This document shows positions 1 to 12,879 of a stretch of 64,000 bases of DNA, piece by piece. The notes below the pieces were generated by a model. That model had not been told where the DNA came from, searched no databases, and saw nothing but the letters and a program-made list of their open reading frames with translations. Both the position numbers and the translations under genes were made by a program. Each line of letters opens with the position of its first letter. Positions within the stretch are counted from its first letter, which is position 1. This DNA is from Ricinus communis (Eukaryota > Streptophyta > Magnoliopsida > Malpighiales > Euphorbiaceae), in the NCBI RefSeq assembly GCF_019578655.1, contig NC_063260.1, positions 19,464,723-19,528,722 on the forward strand. The letters are read 5' to 3'.

Positions 1-3000
1 TATTTTCTCATATTATAAAATTAACCTATTTAATGGGTTATTTTCTCATACTCACAAATTATACCAAAATTACGGGATTATTTTCCCCGATTAATAAATA
101 GTCCCACTTTACAAGTTTGTTTTCTCATATTAAAAAATTTACCCCTTGTACGAGGCTGTTTTCTCAGACTCGTAATTACACTACTTTATGGGACTATTTT
201 ATGAGATTCATAAATATACACGTTTTACGAGGTTATTTTCTTATATTGATAAATATAACACTTTTACGGGTTCATTTTCTCATACTAAATTATTAGCACT
301 ATTATGGTGTTTTTTCTCAAATTCATAAATATACACGTTTTACGGAGTTACTTTCTTATATAGACAAATATACCACTTTTACAGGGTTGTTTTCTCATAT
401 TATAAAATTAATCCATTGAAGGGGTTGTTTTCTCATACTCACAAATATACCAAAATTACGGGGTTATTTTCTCCGATTGATAAATATCCCCATATTATGG
501 TGTTGTTTTCTAATATTAAAAAATTTAACCCTTCTACGAGGCTGTTTTCTTAGACTCGCAATTACACTACTTTTATAGGATTGTTTTCTCATATTCATAA
601 ATATACACGTTTTACGGGGTTATTTTCTTATATCCCCTTTTATGGGGTTGCTCTCATATTATAAAATTAACCTATTTAAGGGGTTGTTTTCTAATACTCA
701 CAAATATACTATAATTACGGGTTTATTTCCTCAGATTCATAAATATCCCCGTATTACGGGGTTGTTCTCACATGTTAAAAAGTTTACCCCTTCTACTATT
801 TTTTTCATATTAAAAGTTTACCCGTTCTATGAGTCTGTTTTCTTAGAGTGGCAATTACGCTACTTTTACGGGGTTGTTTTCTGAGATTCATAAATATAGA
901 AGTTTTTCGAGGTTATTTTCTTATATTGATAAATATACCACTTTTACAGGGTCATCTTCTCATACTAAATTATAAGTACTATTATAGTGTCGTTCTCTCA
1001 AATTCATAAACATACACATTTTTACGGGGTTATTTTCTTATATTGACAAACATACCCCTTTTACGGGGTTCTTTTCTCATACTCACAAATATACCAAAAT
1101 TACAGGGTTATTTTCTCCGGCTGATAAATATCTCCGTATTACGGGGTTGTTTTCTAATATTTATAAATATACCGCTCTTACGGGGTTATTTTCTCATATT
1201 AAAAAATTTATCCCTTCTACGAGGCTATTTTCTCGGACTCGTAATTACACTACTTTTACGGGGTTGTTTTCTCAGATTCATAAATATATATATTTTATGG
1301 GGTTATTTTCTTATATTGATAAATATACCACTTTTACGGGGTCGTTTTCTTATATTAAATTATTAGAACTATTATGGGGATGTTTTCTCAAACTCATAAA
1401 TATATACGTTTTACCAAGTTATTTTCTTATATCGACAAATATACCCCTGTTACAAGGTTGTTTTGTCATATTATAAAATTAACCCATTTAAGGGGTTGTT
1501 TTCTCAAACCCACAAATATACCACAAACAGTGTTATTTCTCAAATTCATAAATATCCTCGTATTACAGGGTTGTTCTCACATATTAAAGAATTTACTCTC
1601 TCTAGAGGCTATTTTCTCATATAAAAGAATATACCCATTCTACGAGGCTATTCTCTTATACTTGCAATTACACTACTTTTACAAGGTTATTTTCTCAGAT
1701 TCATAAATATACATGTTTTACGGGGTTATTTTTATTATATTGAGAAATATGCCACTTTACGAGGTCATTTTCTCATATTAAATTATTAGCACTATTGTAG
1801 GGTTGTTTTCTCAAATTCATAAATATACACGTTTTACGGGGTTATTTACGGGGTTATTTTCTTATATTGACAAATATACCACATTTATAAGGTCATTTTC
1901 TCATATTATAAAATTAACCCATTTAAGGGGTTGTTTTCTCATACTCACAAATATACCAAAATTACGAGGTGATTTTCTCCGATTGATAAATATCTCTGTA
2001 TTACTGGGTTATTTTCTCATATTAAAAAATTGACCCCTTCTACGAGGCTCTTTTCTCAGACTCGCAATTACACTACTTTTACGGGTTATTTTCTCAGATT
2101 CATAAATATACACATTTTACGGGGTTATTTTCTTATATTGATAAATATACCACTTTTACGGGGTCGTTTTCTCATATTAAATTATTAGCACTATTACGGG
2201 GTTGTTTTCTCAAATTCATAAATATATACGAATTACAGGATTATTTTCTTACATCGACAAATATACCCCTTTTACGGGGTTGTTTTCTCATATTATAAAA
2301 TTAACCCCTTTAAGGGGTTGTTTTCTCATACTCACAAATATACCAAAATTACGATGTTATTTTCTCCGATTGATAAATATTTTCGTATTACGGGGTTGTT
2401 TTCTAACATTTATAAATATACCCCTCTTACGAGATTGTTTTCTCATATTAAAAAATTTACCCCTTCTACGAGGCTGTTTTCTCATACTCACAAATTACAC
2501 TACTTTTACGGGATTGTTTTCGCAGATTCATAAATATACATGTTTTACGGGGTTATTTTCTTATATCAACAAATGTACCCCTTTTACGGAGTTGTTTTCT
2601 CATATTGTAAAATTAACTCATTTAAGGAGTTGTTTTTTCATACTCACAAATACACCGAAATAACGGCATTATTTTCTCTGATTAATAAATATCCCCGTAT
2701 TATGGGGTTATTTTCTCATATTAAAAAATTTACCCGTTCTATGATATTGTTTTCTCATGTTCACATTTAAACTACTTTTACGAGGTTATTTTTTCAGATT
2801 CATAAATACACACGTTTTACGGGGTATTTTCTTATATCGATAAATATACCACTTTTACGGAGTCATTTTCTCATATTCAATTATTAACACTATTATTGAA
2901 TTATTTTCTCAAATTCATAAATATACACGTTTTACAGGGTTATTATCATATACCGACAAACATACCCTTTTAACGGGGTTATTTATACATATTATAAAAT

Positions 3001-4624
3001 TAACCTATTTAAGGGGTTATTTTCCATACTCACAAATATACTACAATTACAGGGTTATTTCCTCAGATTTATAAATATCCCCGTATTACGGGGTTGTTCT
3101 CACATATTAAAAAAAATTTACCCCTTCTACGAGGCTGTTTTCTCATACTAAAAAATTTACCCGTTCGACAAGGTTGTTTTCTTAGACTCGCAATTATACT
3201 TCTTTTACGAGGTTGTTTTCTCAGATTCATATATATACAAGTTTTACGGGGTTATTCTCTTATATTGATAAATATACCACTTTTATGGGGTCATCTTCTC
3301 ATATAAAATTATTAGCACTATTATGGTGTTGTTTTCTCAAATTCATAAATATATATATTTTTTAAGGGGTTATTTTCTTATATTGACAAACATACCCCTT
3401 TTACGGGGCTGTTTTTTCATATTATAAAATCAACCCATTTAAGGGGTTTTTTTCTCATACTCACAAGTATACCAAAGTTATGGGTTATTTTCTTCGATTA
3501 ATAAATATCTCCGTATTACGGGGTTGTTTTCTATATTTATAAATATATCCCTCTTACGGGGTTATTTTTTATATTAAAAAATTTACCCCTTTTACGAGGT
3601 TATTTTGTAAGACTCACAATTACACTACTTTTACGGGATTGTTTTCTCAGATTCATAAATATACACGTTTTACGATATTATTTTCTTTTATTGATAAATA
3701 TACCACTTTTACGGGGTCGTTTTCTCATATTAAATTATTAGCACTATTATGGAGTTGTTTTCTCAAATTCATAAATATACACGTTTTACAGGGTTATTTT
3801 CTTATATCGATAAATATATCACTTTTATGGGGTTGTTTTGTAATATTATAAAATTAACTCATTTAAGGGGTTATTTTCTCATACTCACAAATATACCATA
3901 ATTACGAGGTTATTTCCTCATATTCATAAATATTCTCGTATTACGAGGTTTTTTTTCACATATTAAAGAATTTCCCCCTTCTACGAGGCTGTTTTCTCAT
4001 ATTAAAAAATTTACCTGTTCTACGAGGTTCTTTTCTTAGACTCGCAATTATACTACTTTGACGGAATTGTTTTCTGAGATTCATAAATATACATGTTTTA
4101 TGGGGTTATTTTCTTATATTGATAAATATGCCACTTTTACGGGTCATTTTTTCATATTAAATTATTAGCACTATTATTGGGTTGTTTTCTCAAATTCATA
4201 AATATACACGTTTTACGGAGTTATTTTCTTATGTTGATAAATGTACCTTATTTGTAGAGTTTTTTTCTCATATTATAAAATTAACCCATTTAAGGAGTTG
4301 TTTTCTCATACTCATAAATATACTAAAATTACGGGGTCAATTTTCATATTACGTGGTTTTCTCATATTAAAAAGTTGACCCTTTCTACGAGATTATTTTC
4401 TCAGACTCGCAATTACAATACTTTTACGGGGTTATTTTCTCAGATTCATAGATATACACGTTTTACGGAGCTATTTTCTTATATTGATAAATATATCACT
4501 TTTACGGGGTTAATTTCTCATATTAAATTATTGGCATTATTATGGGGTTGTTTTCTCAAATTCATAAATATACACGTTTTATGGGGTTATTTTCTTATAT
4601 CGACAAAAATACCCTTTTTACTGG
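1..4624 (+). repeat. Satellite array, 39-bp monomers in an ~11-monomer higher-order unit
   Basis: Tandem array of about 39-bp units sharing a core like GGGGTTGTTTTCTCATA followed by a variable AT-rich half. At least 11 monomer types recur in fixed order. One type ends TATAAAATTAACCCATTTAA, the next CAAATATACCAAAATTAC, the next GATAAATATCCCCGTATTAC, and so on. The TATAAAATTAACC type recurs near 389, 1465, 1893, 2283, 2593, 2985, 3417, 3843 and 4269. Spacing is about 426-428 bp for full units and about 310-390 bp where one or more monomers are missing. Since 39 bp is 13 codons, the array throws up many 60-150 residue repetitive reading frames; I treat these as by-products, not genes. Whether the array is centromeric, subtelomeric or interstitial cannot be told from the window. 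Confidence 0.93.
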
Positions 4625-5655
4625 ACAATCCCGTAAAAGTAGTGTAATTGCAAGTATAAGAAAACAACCTTGTAGAACGGGTAAATTTTTTAATATGAGA
4701 AAATAGCCTCGTAGAATGGGTAAACTTTTTAATATGTGAGAACAACCCCGTAATACGGGAATATTTATGAATCTGAATAAATAACCCCGTAATTGTATTA
4801 TATTTGTGAGTATGAGAAAACAACTGCTTAAATGGATTAATTTTATAATATGAGAAAATAACCTCGTAAAAGGGGTATGTTTGTCGATATAAGAAAATAA
4901 TCCCTAAAAACGTGTTTATTTATGAATTTGAAAAAATAACCCTATAATAGTGTTAATAATATAATGTGAGAAAACAACTCCATAAAAGTGGTATATTTAT
5001 CAATATAAGAAAATAACCCCCTAAAACGTGTATATCTAGGAATGTGAGAAAATAATTCCGTAAAACTATTGTAATCGCGAGTCTAAGAAAACCACCCCGT
5101 AGAAGGGGTCAATTTTTTAATATGAGAAAACTACCCCGTAATACGGGGATATTTATCAATCAGAGAAAATAACCCCGTGATTTTAGTATATTCGTTAGTA
5201 TGAGAAAATAACCCCTTAAATTTTGTATTTTATAAGACGGGTATATTTGTCAATACTAGAAAACAACCCCGTAAGAGGGATATATCTGTCAACATGAGAA
5301 AACAATCCCAAAAGAGTGGTATATTTATCAATATGAGAAAATAACCCCGTAAGAGAGGTATATTAGTCAATATTAAAAAATAACCCCATAAGAGGGGTAT
5401 ATCTTACAACATGAGAAAACAACCCCAAAAATATGGTATATGTTTTAATATGAGAAAACAACCCCAAAAAAGTGGTATATTCGTAAACATGAGAAACAAA
5501 GCCCATAAGAGGAGTATATTTGTCAATACTAGAAAACAACCCCGTAAGAGGGATATATCTTTCAACATGAGAAAATACCCCAAATAAGTGGTATATTTTA
5601 TAATACTTGAAAACAACCCCCTTAAGGGGGTATATTTCTTAATATGAGAAAATCA
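4625..5655 (-). repeat. Inverted block of the same satellite, with a variant monomer tract
   Basis: At about 4622-4630 the array flips: monomers now read as reverse complements (for example CCCGTAAAAGTAGTGTAATT) in the reverse of the normal order. From about 5225 to 5650 the canonical types give way to simpler 38-39 bp units built around GAAAACAACCCCGTAAGAGG and TATATTTGTCAATA. This looks like a separately amplified subfamily. Forward orientation resumes at about 5655. The junctions are placed by eye, to within about 10 bp. Confidence 0.88.
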
Positions 5656-6039
5656 CTATTATAAAATCAACCCATTTAAAGGGTTGTTTTCTCATACTCA
5701 TAAATATACCACAATTATGGCGTTATTTCCTCATATTCATAAATATCTCCGTATTACGGGGTTATTTTCACATATTAAAAAGTTTACCCCTTCTACGAGG
5801 CTAGTTTCTCATATTAAAAAATTTATCCATTCTACGAAGCTGTTCTCTTATACTCGCAATTACACTACTTTTACGAAATTGTTTTTTGAGATTCATAAAT
5901 ATAAATGTTTTACGAGCTTATTTTCTTATATTGATAAATATACCACTTTTACGGGGTTATTTTCTCATATTATAAAATTAACCCCTTTTTAAGGGGTTGT
6001 TTTCTAATACGCACAAATATACCAAAATTACGGGGTAAT
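5656..6039 (+). repeat. Satellite array, forward orientation
   Basis: Canonical monomer order resumes (TATAAAATCAACCCATTT type, then the CACAAATATACC-like types) and stops inside a CCAAAATTACGGGG monomer, where LTR-derived sequence begins at about 6040. Confidence 0.9.
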
Positions 6040-7519
6040 TGATAGGACTCGACCTGTGGGCCCGTGACCGGCACTAGGGAATGGGTAGGTGTAAGGCCAC
6101 TGAATCCCAAAGTAAGCCCGACCATTCACTAACTCAAACAAATTGAAATTCGGACTCAGTCCAAAGCACTGATTCATAATTAATCTTAACCATCAAATTC
6201 TACATATTTAATCGGTCTGCCAACATAATAGGCAAGACTCGAATTTATATAAAACTACAACTGATAAGTCTAATATTTTTACTGCGGAGAATCTAAAATT
6301 TTACAAGTCAAGCATACCAAAATCAATTACATCAACCCGATGATGAAGGAGTCGGGTTGCTAAATAAGAACTGCGGGGAGACTAACAATCACCTGAAAAA
6401 CAGTAAAAATGAGATTGTCAGTCTCGAGAATGAGTTAAATTCATATATCCAAAAATAATTTCAAACACTTCAATAACACATTTATTTAATTTGAAATAAA
6501 CATTAAGTCATGCAAAGATGTACATGTCAAGTCATGCTTAAATAAAAAAAAATAACTTTCATATACTATGGGACGGAGTACTTCAGTAGAACCATAATCC
6601 CAACACTAACATCTCGACTCTCTCATTCCAATAGAACTGGTGCCTAGAGAGCGAAGCTCGACCAGGGTCCTTAACCCCAGTCCGGTCATTTAATTATCAC
6701 TATTAGTCTTAGCCTTAGGCCCTCTTACTCCAATAAGACTGGCGCCTAGAGAGTGAAGCTCGACCAGGGTCCTTAACTCTAGTCTGGTCACTTAGGTTTC
6801 CAAATAAGCCATCGCCCAGAGAGCAATGCTCTACCAGGGACCTTTACTCTAGCAAACTCACTCTACTTAGCCCGGAGAGCAATGCTCGACCAGGGCAAGT
6901 CCTAAATTTACCTTTTAAAAATTTAAAAAACCTTTACCCCTTTATTTTTTGTCTTTGACTCATAGCGGTGCAACTCATCAAATAGCATGTTCTACAGTCG
7001 TCCCATCCCGAGTCAACACGAAAACACAAACCATAATGCAGTAAATGAAACATATATGAATAATAATTAAATAAATAATTAAAATATTAAATTATTTAAT
7101 CAGAACTATCACGTAAAAGTCTTAGCATGATAGATGAATAGATATATGACTTTAACTCACAGATCTGACGACCTCCTAGCTCTGCTCCGATGCCTCGGGT
7201 TGAGCGAACCAAACTCAAGATTATCTAATCACGGAAAACAATTTAATCAATAACATTGAAACATTTGACAATTAACCCTAGGTCTAGATTCCTAGGACTG
7301 ACTGTCTAAAAATTCGATTCGGGTAAATTCCACCGAAAATTCGGCAGAACCTCCCCTAAACACGGACGTTTACCCCCTGTAAAATGGGTCCAGGACCTGC
7401 GAGAAAGCACTTCAAATATTTCAACAATTCATTTTAAAAGGAGTTAGGTCAACAAGACTTCATTATTATTCCCGACTCCTCCACACATCACAAATCACGA
7501 CTAATGGCAGACAGTCCAA
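6040..7519 (-). mobile_element. Truncated LTR fragment (same family as the three nested solo LTRs)
   Basis: This segment matches, in reverse orientation, the 3' two-thirds or so of the solo LTRs further on. Shared landmarks are CCGGCACTAGGGAATGGGTA near 6070, the GCTCGACCAGGG motif array (four copies, about 6650-6890), TCCTAGGTCTAGATTCCTAG-like sequence near 7280, and CCCGACTCC near 7470. Its outer end is degenerate (TGATAGGACTCGACC where the relatives have TGTCATGACCCC), and the U3 end (CGGGTATTACA) is absent. No matching 5-bp duplication is visible. It is best read as an old LTR copy truncated by deletion or by exchange within the satellite. Confidence 0.8.
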
Positions 7520-7880
7520 AAAATATATCAAAATTACGGAGTTATTTTCTCCGATTGATAAGTATTCCCGTATTACGGGGTTGTTTTCTAATATTTATAA
7601 ATATACCCCTCTTATGGGGTTGTTTTCTCATATTAAAAAATTAACCCCTTTTTATGAGGTTGTTTTCTCATAATCGCAATTACACTACTTTTATGGGGTT
7701 GTTTTCTCAGATTTATAAATATACACGTTTTATGGGATTATTTTTTTATATCGATAAATATACCTCTTTTACGGGGTTGTTTTCTCATATTATAAAATTA
7801 ACCTATTTAAGGGGTTGTTTTCTCATACTCACAAATATACCAAAATTACGGGGTTATTTTCTCCGATTGATAAATATCCC
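7520..7880 (+). repeat. Satellite array between two LTR insertions
   Basis: About nine forward monomers. The array resumes with AAATATATCAAAATTACGG, repeating about 20 bp of the monomer that was interrupted at 6039. It stops at GATAAATATCCC, where the outermost solo LTR begins; the last five bases, ATCCC (7876-7880), are its target duplication. Confidence 0.9.
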
Positions 7881-10800
7881 TGTCATGACCCCATCTGTGG
7901 GCCCATGACCGGCACTAGGGAATGGGTAGGCGTAAGGCCACCGAATCTCGTAGTAAGCCTGACACTCACTGACTTAAATAAATCTGAATCTCATTTTTTT
8001 GATGCCACAATTATCTTAACAATTAAATTTTACATAATTAATTCGGTCTGTCATAAAAATTTAGCGAGACCCGAAACTCAGAAAATTTATAACTGATACA
8101 TCTACTATTACTACTGCAGAGAATCTAAAATTTTACAAATTAACATACCAAATCGAATACACCACCCGATGATGAAGGAGTCGGGTTACTGATTAAGAGT
8201 CGCGGAAAGACTAACAATCACGAATTTGAAAAATAGTAAATTGAGACTGTCAGTCTCGAGAGTGAGTTAAAATCAAATAACCTAGAGACTATTGCAGTCT
8301 TCACAGAAAATATTAATTATTCGAATCAGTATATCAAACCTTGAACATAAATACAAATCATAAAATAATCATATCATAATTTTAAAAAAAAAAATAAAAA
8401 AATATATTTTTACTTTTACGGGACGAGTGGCTCAGTAGAACCCTAACTCCAAATTCTAGTAGCCTTTCGGCTCTCTTAATCCAACAGGTCTGGCGCCCAG
8501 AGAGCAAAGCTCGACCAGGGTCCTTACCTCCAGCTTGAACACTTGATTCCAACCAAGCCGGTGCCTAGAGAGCATTGCTCGACCAGGGACCTTACCTCCG
8601 ACAATTTACTCAAATCAGCCTAGAGAGCCATGCTCGACCAGGGCAAAACTCATAATAATCTTATTACCTGTCCATGATCATTATCGGTGCGCATGCGGTC
8701 CTGATGTAACCCATCAGGTGGCATGTTCTATGAAAGCCACATCCCCAAATCACAATCATCACATTTAATAAATGCCATTGACTAACGAAATCATTCAACG
8801 CATATTGAAATAAAGATTAGAAATTTAGGGTAAAGCAACATGCAATTTATGTGAAAAAATAATAACGTTTGTATTATTATAACATTACTAATAATAATAT
8901 TTAAATTATTTTTAATAATTAATAATTAAGTGAAATTATTTATATTGCGATATTAATAATCATATTAAGCATAAATTTCTAAAATAGCATATTAAATTCA
9001 AACTTAGCAATAGTGCAACGATTAAGTGACTTTAACTCACAGATTTGGCGACCTCCTAGCTCTACTCTGGTGTCTCGGTTGGAACGAGCCGAACAGACGA
9101 ATTATCTAATCACGGAAAATAATTTATCAAAACGCGGAAACAATTAACCATTAATCCTAGGTCTAGATTCCTAGGACTGACTGTCGAAGAATCTCGACTC
9201 AGAAGAATTCTAGCGAAAAATTCGGCAGAACCTTCCCTAAAATACGAATATTTACCCCCCGTAAAACGAGTCCAGGACCTGCCAGAAAAACACTTCAAAT
9301 ATCTAACAATTTAAAACAACGGGAGTCGGGTCCCCAGACTTCACTATTTTCCCAACTCCGCCACACAGCATAAAACACAAAAGCAGGCAAACCAACAGGC
9401 AAGTATTTTTGACTCACAAATATCATCTAATACCCAACACAATCAATAAGCATAAATTACATCAAAGAATTCCAAAATTAACGGGCGAGAGAAAATTACC
9501 GAGACGTTTGATTGCTCAGTCGACTCGCTTCCAACTGTCGGAGTCCGATCGACAATTCGAGCACACCATCGGACTCGAAACTACGCGCTGACGATGATCC
9601 CTGCTTCTGATTTTTTTATCCGACCCCCGATCGTTTGAAGAGATTTGCGGATTGTAATACCCGGAATTTTTATATATTTAATAATGAGTTTTTATTTAAG
9701 TTAATTTTAGCTTCATTTTTATTTGGTTTAATTTGAAATGATTTAATGAAAATTTTAATATTAGTCAATTAAATGAATTATTTTTCTATACCCAATTAGT
9801 TTGAAATTTTAAGAATTAATTAAGTAAATTATTTGAAGGGTAGATTATATTTTTTGTTATTCTAATTTTTCTCCAATTTTTATGTATATGTATAAATAAA
9901 ATTATTTATATTGGAAAATTTTGGAAGAAATTGTAAAGGATGTTTTTATAAAAGAATTTTGGGGAAATTGGTATTTTAATTAACTAGTGGTATTAAAATT
10001 TAAGTTGAAAAATAATTAGTAAATTGGTTATTTAATTTAATTGTGTGTTAGGACTAAATTTGAAATTTATTTTGGAATAAAGATTAAAAGTATAATTTTA
10101 TTTTTATGGGGTTTAATGGAAATTTGTGAGTTTGGTATTTTTGTAAATAAATATGTTGGTCAGGGGTATTTATGTAATTGTGTATTTTCAATAATTCTAA
10201 TTTGGCCCAAATTAATTAGTTAAGGGCTTAATTGAAAGGATAAAGAAAAGTTTAGGGGTTAAATTGGAATTCTGCAGGATGAAATTGTAAGTAATTGAAA
10301 AGGTTAAGGGACCTAGTTGTAATAAGGAAAAGTTCAGGGGCTCAATGTCGATATTGAAGAAAGGAAGAAGAGAGGTGTCGGGGAGAGAGAAGCGAGGCCC
10401 CGGGAAGAGAGAAGCAAGGCCCCGGGAAGAGAGAGAGAGAGAAGCGGCCGACGGATGGCGCGTGCCAAGCGTCAGCCGGCCCAGGCGGTGGAAGTGCGCA
10501 AGGAGGCGGCAAGCGATTTTAGCTAATCCGGCCTTGTGTTTCGATGGCGATCGGCTCCTCTCGGCAAGGGCTCTCTTCTGGCAGCAGTGGCGGCGCCTGG
10601 GGTGGCTGGAGTTGCAAGATCCGGCAAAGTGAAGTTTGAGGGGCAGCTGAAGTTTTTGGATTTTTCCGGCGAGCTCCGGCGAGCTATGGACAATCGGAGG
10701 AAGTATCCCGACTCTCCTCAGCTCAATCTTTGTAATGGCATTCGTTTCGTGGCGATCGAGCTTCGTTTGCAAATCGACGGTCGAGATCGTCTGCAAATCT

Positions 10801-11764
10801 TTCCGGATGATCGGGTGTCAGATCGAAAAATCGAAAGTGGGGATCATCGTCAGCGCGTCGTTTCGAGTCTGATGGTGAGTTCGGATCGTCGATCGGACTT
10901 CGGCGGCTGGAGGCGAGTCGAGCGAGCGTCTCGGTAATTTTCTCTGGCCTAAAATTTCGGAAATTCTTGGTTTAATTGTGTGTCTATTGGTTTATATTGA
11001 GTATTTGAGGATATTTGTAAGTCAAAAATAATTGTCTGTCAGTTTGCCTGCCTCGTGTTTTTTACTGTGTAGCGGAGTCGGGAAAATAGTGAAATTTGGG
11101 GACAGGACTCCCGTTGTTTAAATTGTTCGATATTTGAAGTGTTTTTCTGGCAGGTCCTGGACCCATTTTTACGGGGGGTAAATGTCCGTGTTGTAGGGGA
11201 GGTTCTGTCGGATTTTCGGTAGAATTCTCCCGAATCGGGATTCTTAGACAGTCAATCCTAGGAATCTAGACCTAGGGTCAATTGTAATTGTTCAACATAA
11301 TTGATAAATTATTTTTCCGTGATTAGATGATCTATCTGTTCGGCTCGCTCCAACCGAGGCACCGGAGCAGAGCTAGGAGGTGGCCCAATTCTGTGAGTTA
11401 AAGTCATTTAATCATTGCACTATTGCTAAGTCTGATTTTAATATGCTATTTTAGAATTTATGCTTAATATGATTATTAGTATCGCAAAATAAATGATTTC
11501 ACTTGATTATTAATTATTGAAATAATATAAATATTATTATTATTAACGTTATAATAATACAAACGTTATTATTTTTTCCCTCACGAATTGCACGTTGCTT
11601 TACCCTAAATTTTTAATCTTTATTTCGATATGTGTTTAATGATTTCATTAGATAATGATATTTATTATATGTGATGATTTCGATTTGGGGATGTGGCTTT
11701 CGTAGAACATGCCACCGCTGCATTAATGATCATGGACAGGTAATAAGATTATTATGAGTTTTAC

Positions 11765-12330
11765 CCTGGTCGAGCATGGCTCTCTGGGCTGATTTGAGTA
11801 AATTACGGTAATAAGATCATTATGAGTTTTTCCCTGGTTGAGTATGGCTCTCTGAGCTTATTTGAGTAAATTGTCGGAGGTAAGGTCCCTGGTCGAGCAT
11901 TGCTCTCTGGGCGCCGGCTTATTTGGATACTTAAGTAACCAGACTGGAGGTAAGGTCCCTGGTCGAGCATTGCTCTCTGGGCGCCAGTCTTATTGGAATA
12001 AGAGAGCTGAAAGGCTTAGGCAGATAGTGAATATTAAGTGACCGAAGTGGAGTTAAGGACCCTGGTCGAGCATTGCTCTCTGGGCGCCAGTCTTATTGGA
12101 ATAAGAGAGCTGAAAGGCTTAGGCAGATAGTGAATATTAAGTGACCGAAGTGGAGTTAAGGACCCTGGTCGAGCTTCGCTCTCTGGGCGCTAGTCCTATT
12201 GGAATGAGATGCCGGAATAAAGGTCCCTGGTATAGCATTGCTCTCTGGGCGCCGGCATATTTGGATACTTAAGTGACCAGACTGGAGGTAAGGTCCCTAG
12301 TCGAGCATTGCTCTCTGGGCGCCAGTCTTA
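11765..12330 (+). repeat. Tandem motif array inside the middle LTR
   Basis: Eight copies of a motif like CCCTGGTCGAGCATTGCTCT (followed by CTGGGCGCC), spaced about 55-105 bp. It includes a perfect 103-bp tandem duplication: the units beginning GGTCGAGCATTGC at 11961 and 12064 are identical through 12166. The equivalent arrays have three copies in the inner LTR (15057-15200), three in the outermost LTR (about 8505-8640) and four in the truncated fragment (about 6650-6890). Confidence 0.85.
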
Positions 12331-12879
12331 TTGGATTAAGAGAGCCAAAAGGCTACTAGAATTTGGGGTTAGGGTTCTACTGAGCCACTCGTCCCGTAAA
12401 AGTAAAAATATATTTTTTATTTATTTATTATGGTATGATTATAATATGAGTTATATTTACGTGCATGGTTTGATATACTGATTCGAATAATTAATATTTT
12501 CTATGAAGACTGCAATAGTTTCTATATTATTTGATTTTAACTCACTCTCGAGACTAACAGTCTCCATTTATTTTTTTTCAAATGCGTGACTGTTAGTCTT
12601 CCCGCGACTCTTATTCAGTAACCCGACTCCGTCATCATCGGGTGATGTATTTGATTTGGTATGTAAATTGGTAAATCTTAGATTCTCCGCAGTAGTAATA
12701 GTAAATGTATCAGTTGTAAATTTTTCTGAGTTTCGGGTCTCGCCTAGTTCTTAATTAATGTAAAATTTAATGTTATTGTAAATTATGGCGTTTATAATAG
12801 TAAAAGTTGAGATGAGATTTGTTTGAATGGTGAGTGTCAGGCCTACTACGGGACTCCGTGGCCTTACGCCTACCCATTC

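Noticed and set aside
1043..5992. Many 60-153 codon frames in the satellite
   Set aside because: They are 13-residue repeats forced by the 39-bp monomer and occur in several frames and both orientations.
10212..10937. Frames of 95-194 codons on both strands in the middle LTR
   Set aside because: They lie in the GC-rich block shared by all LTR copies, differ in frame and length between copies, and have no recognisable domain.
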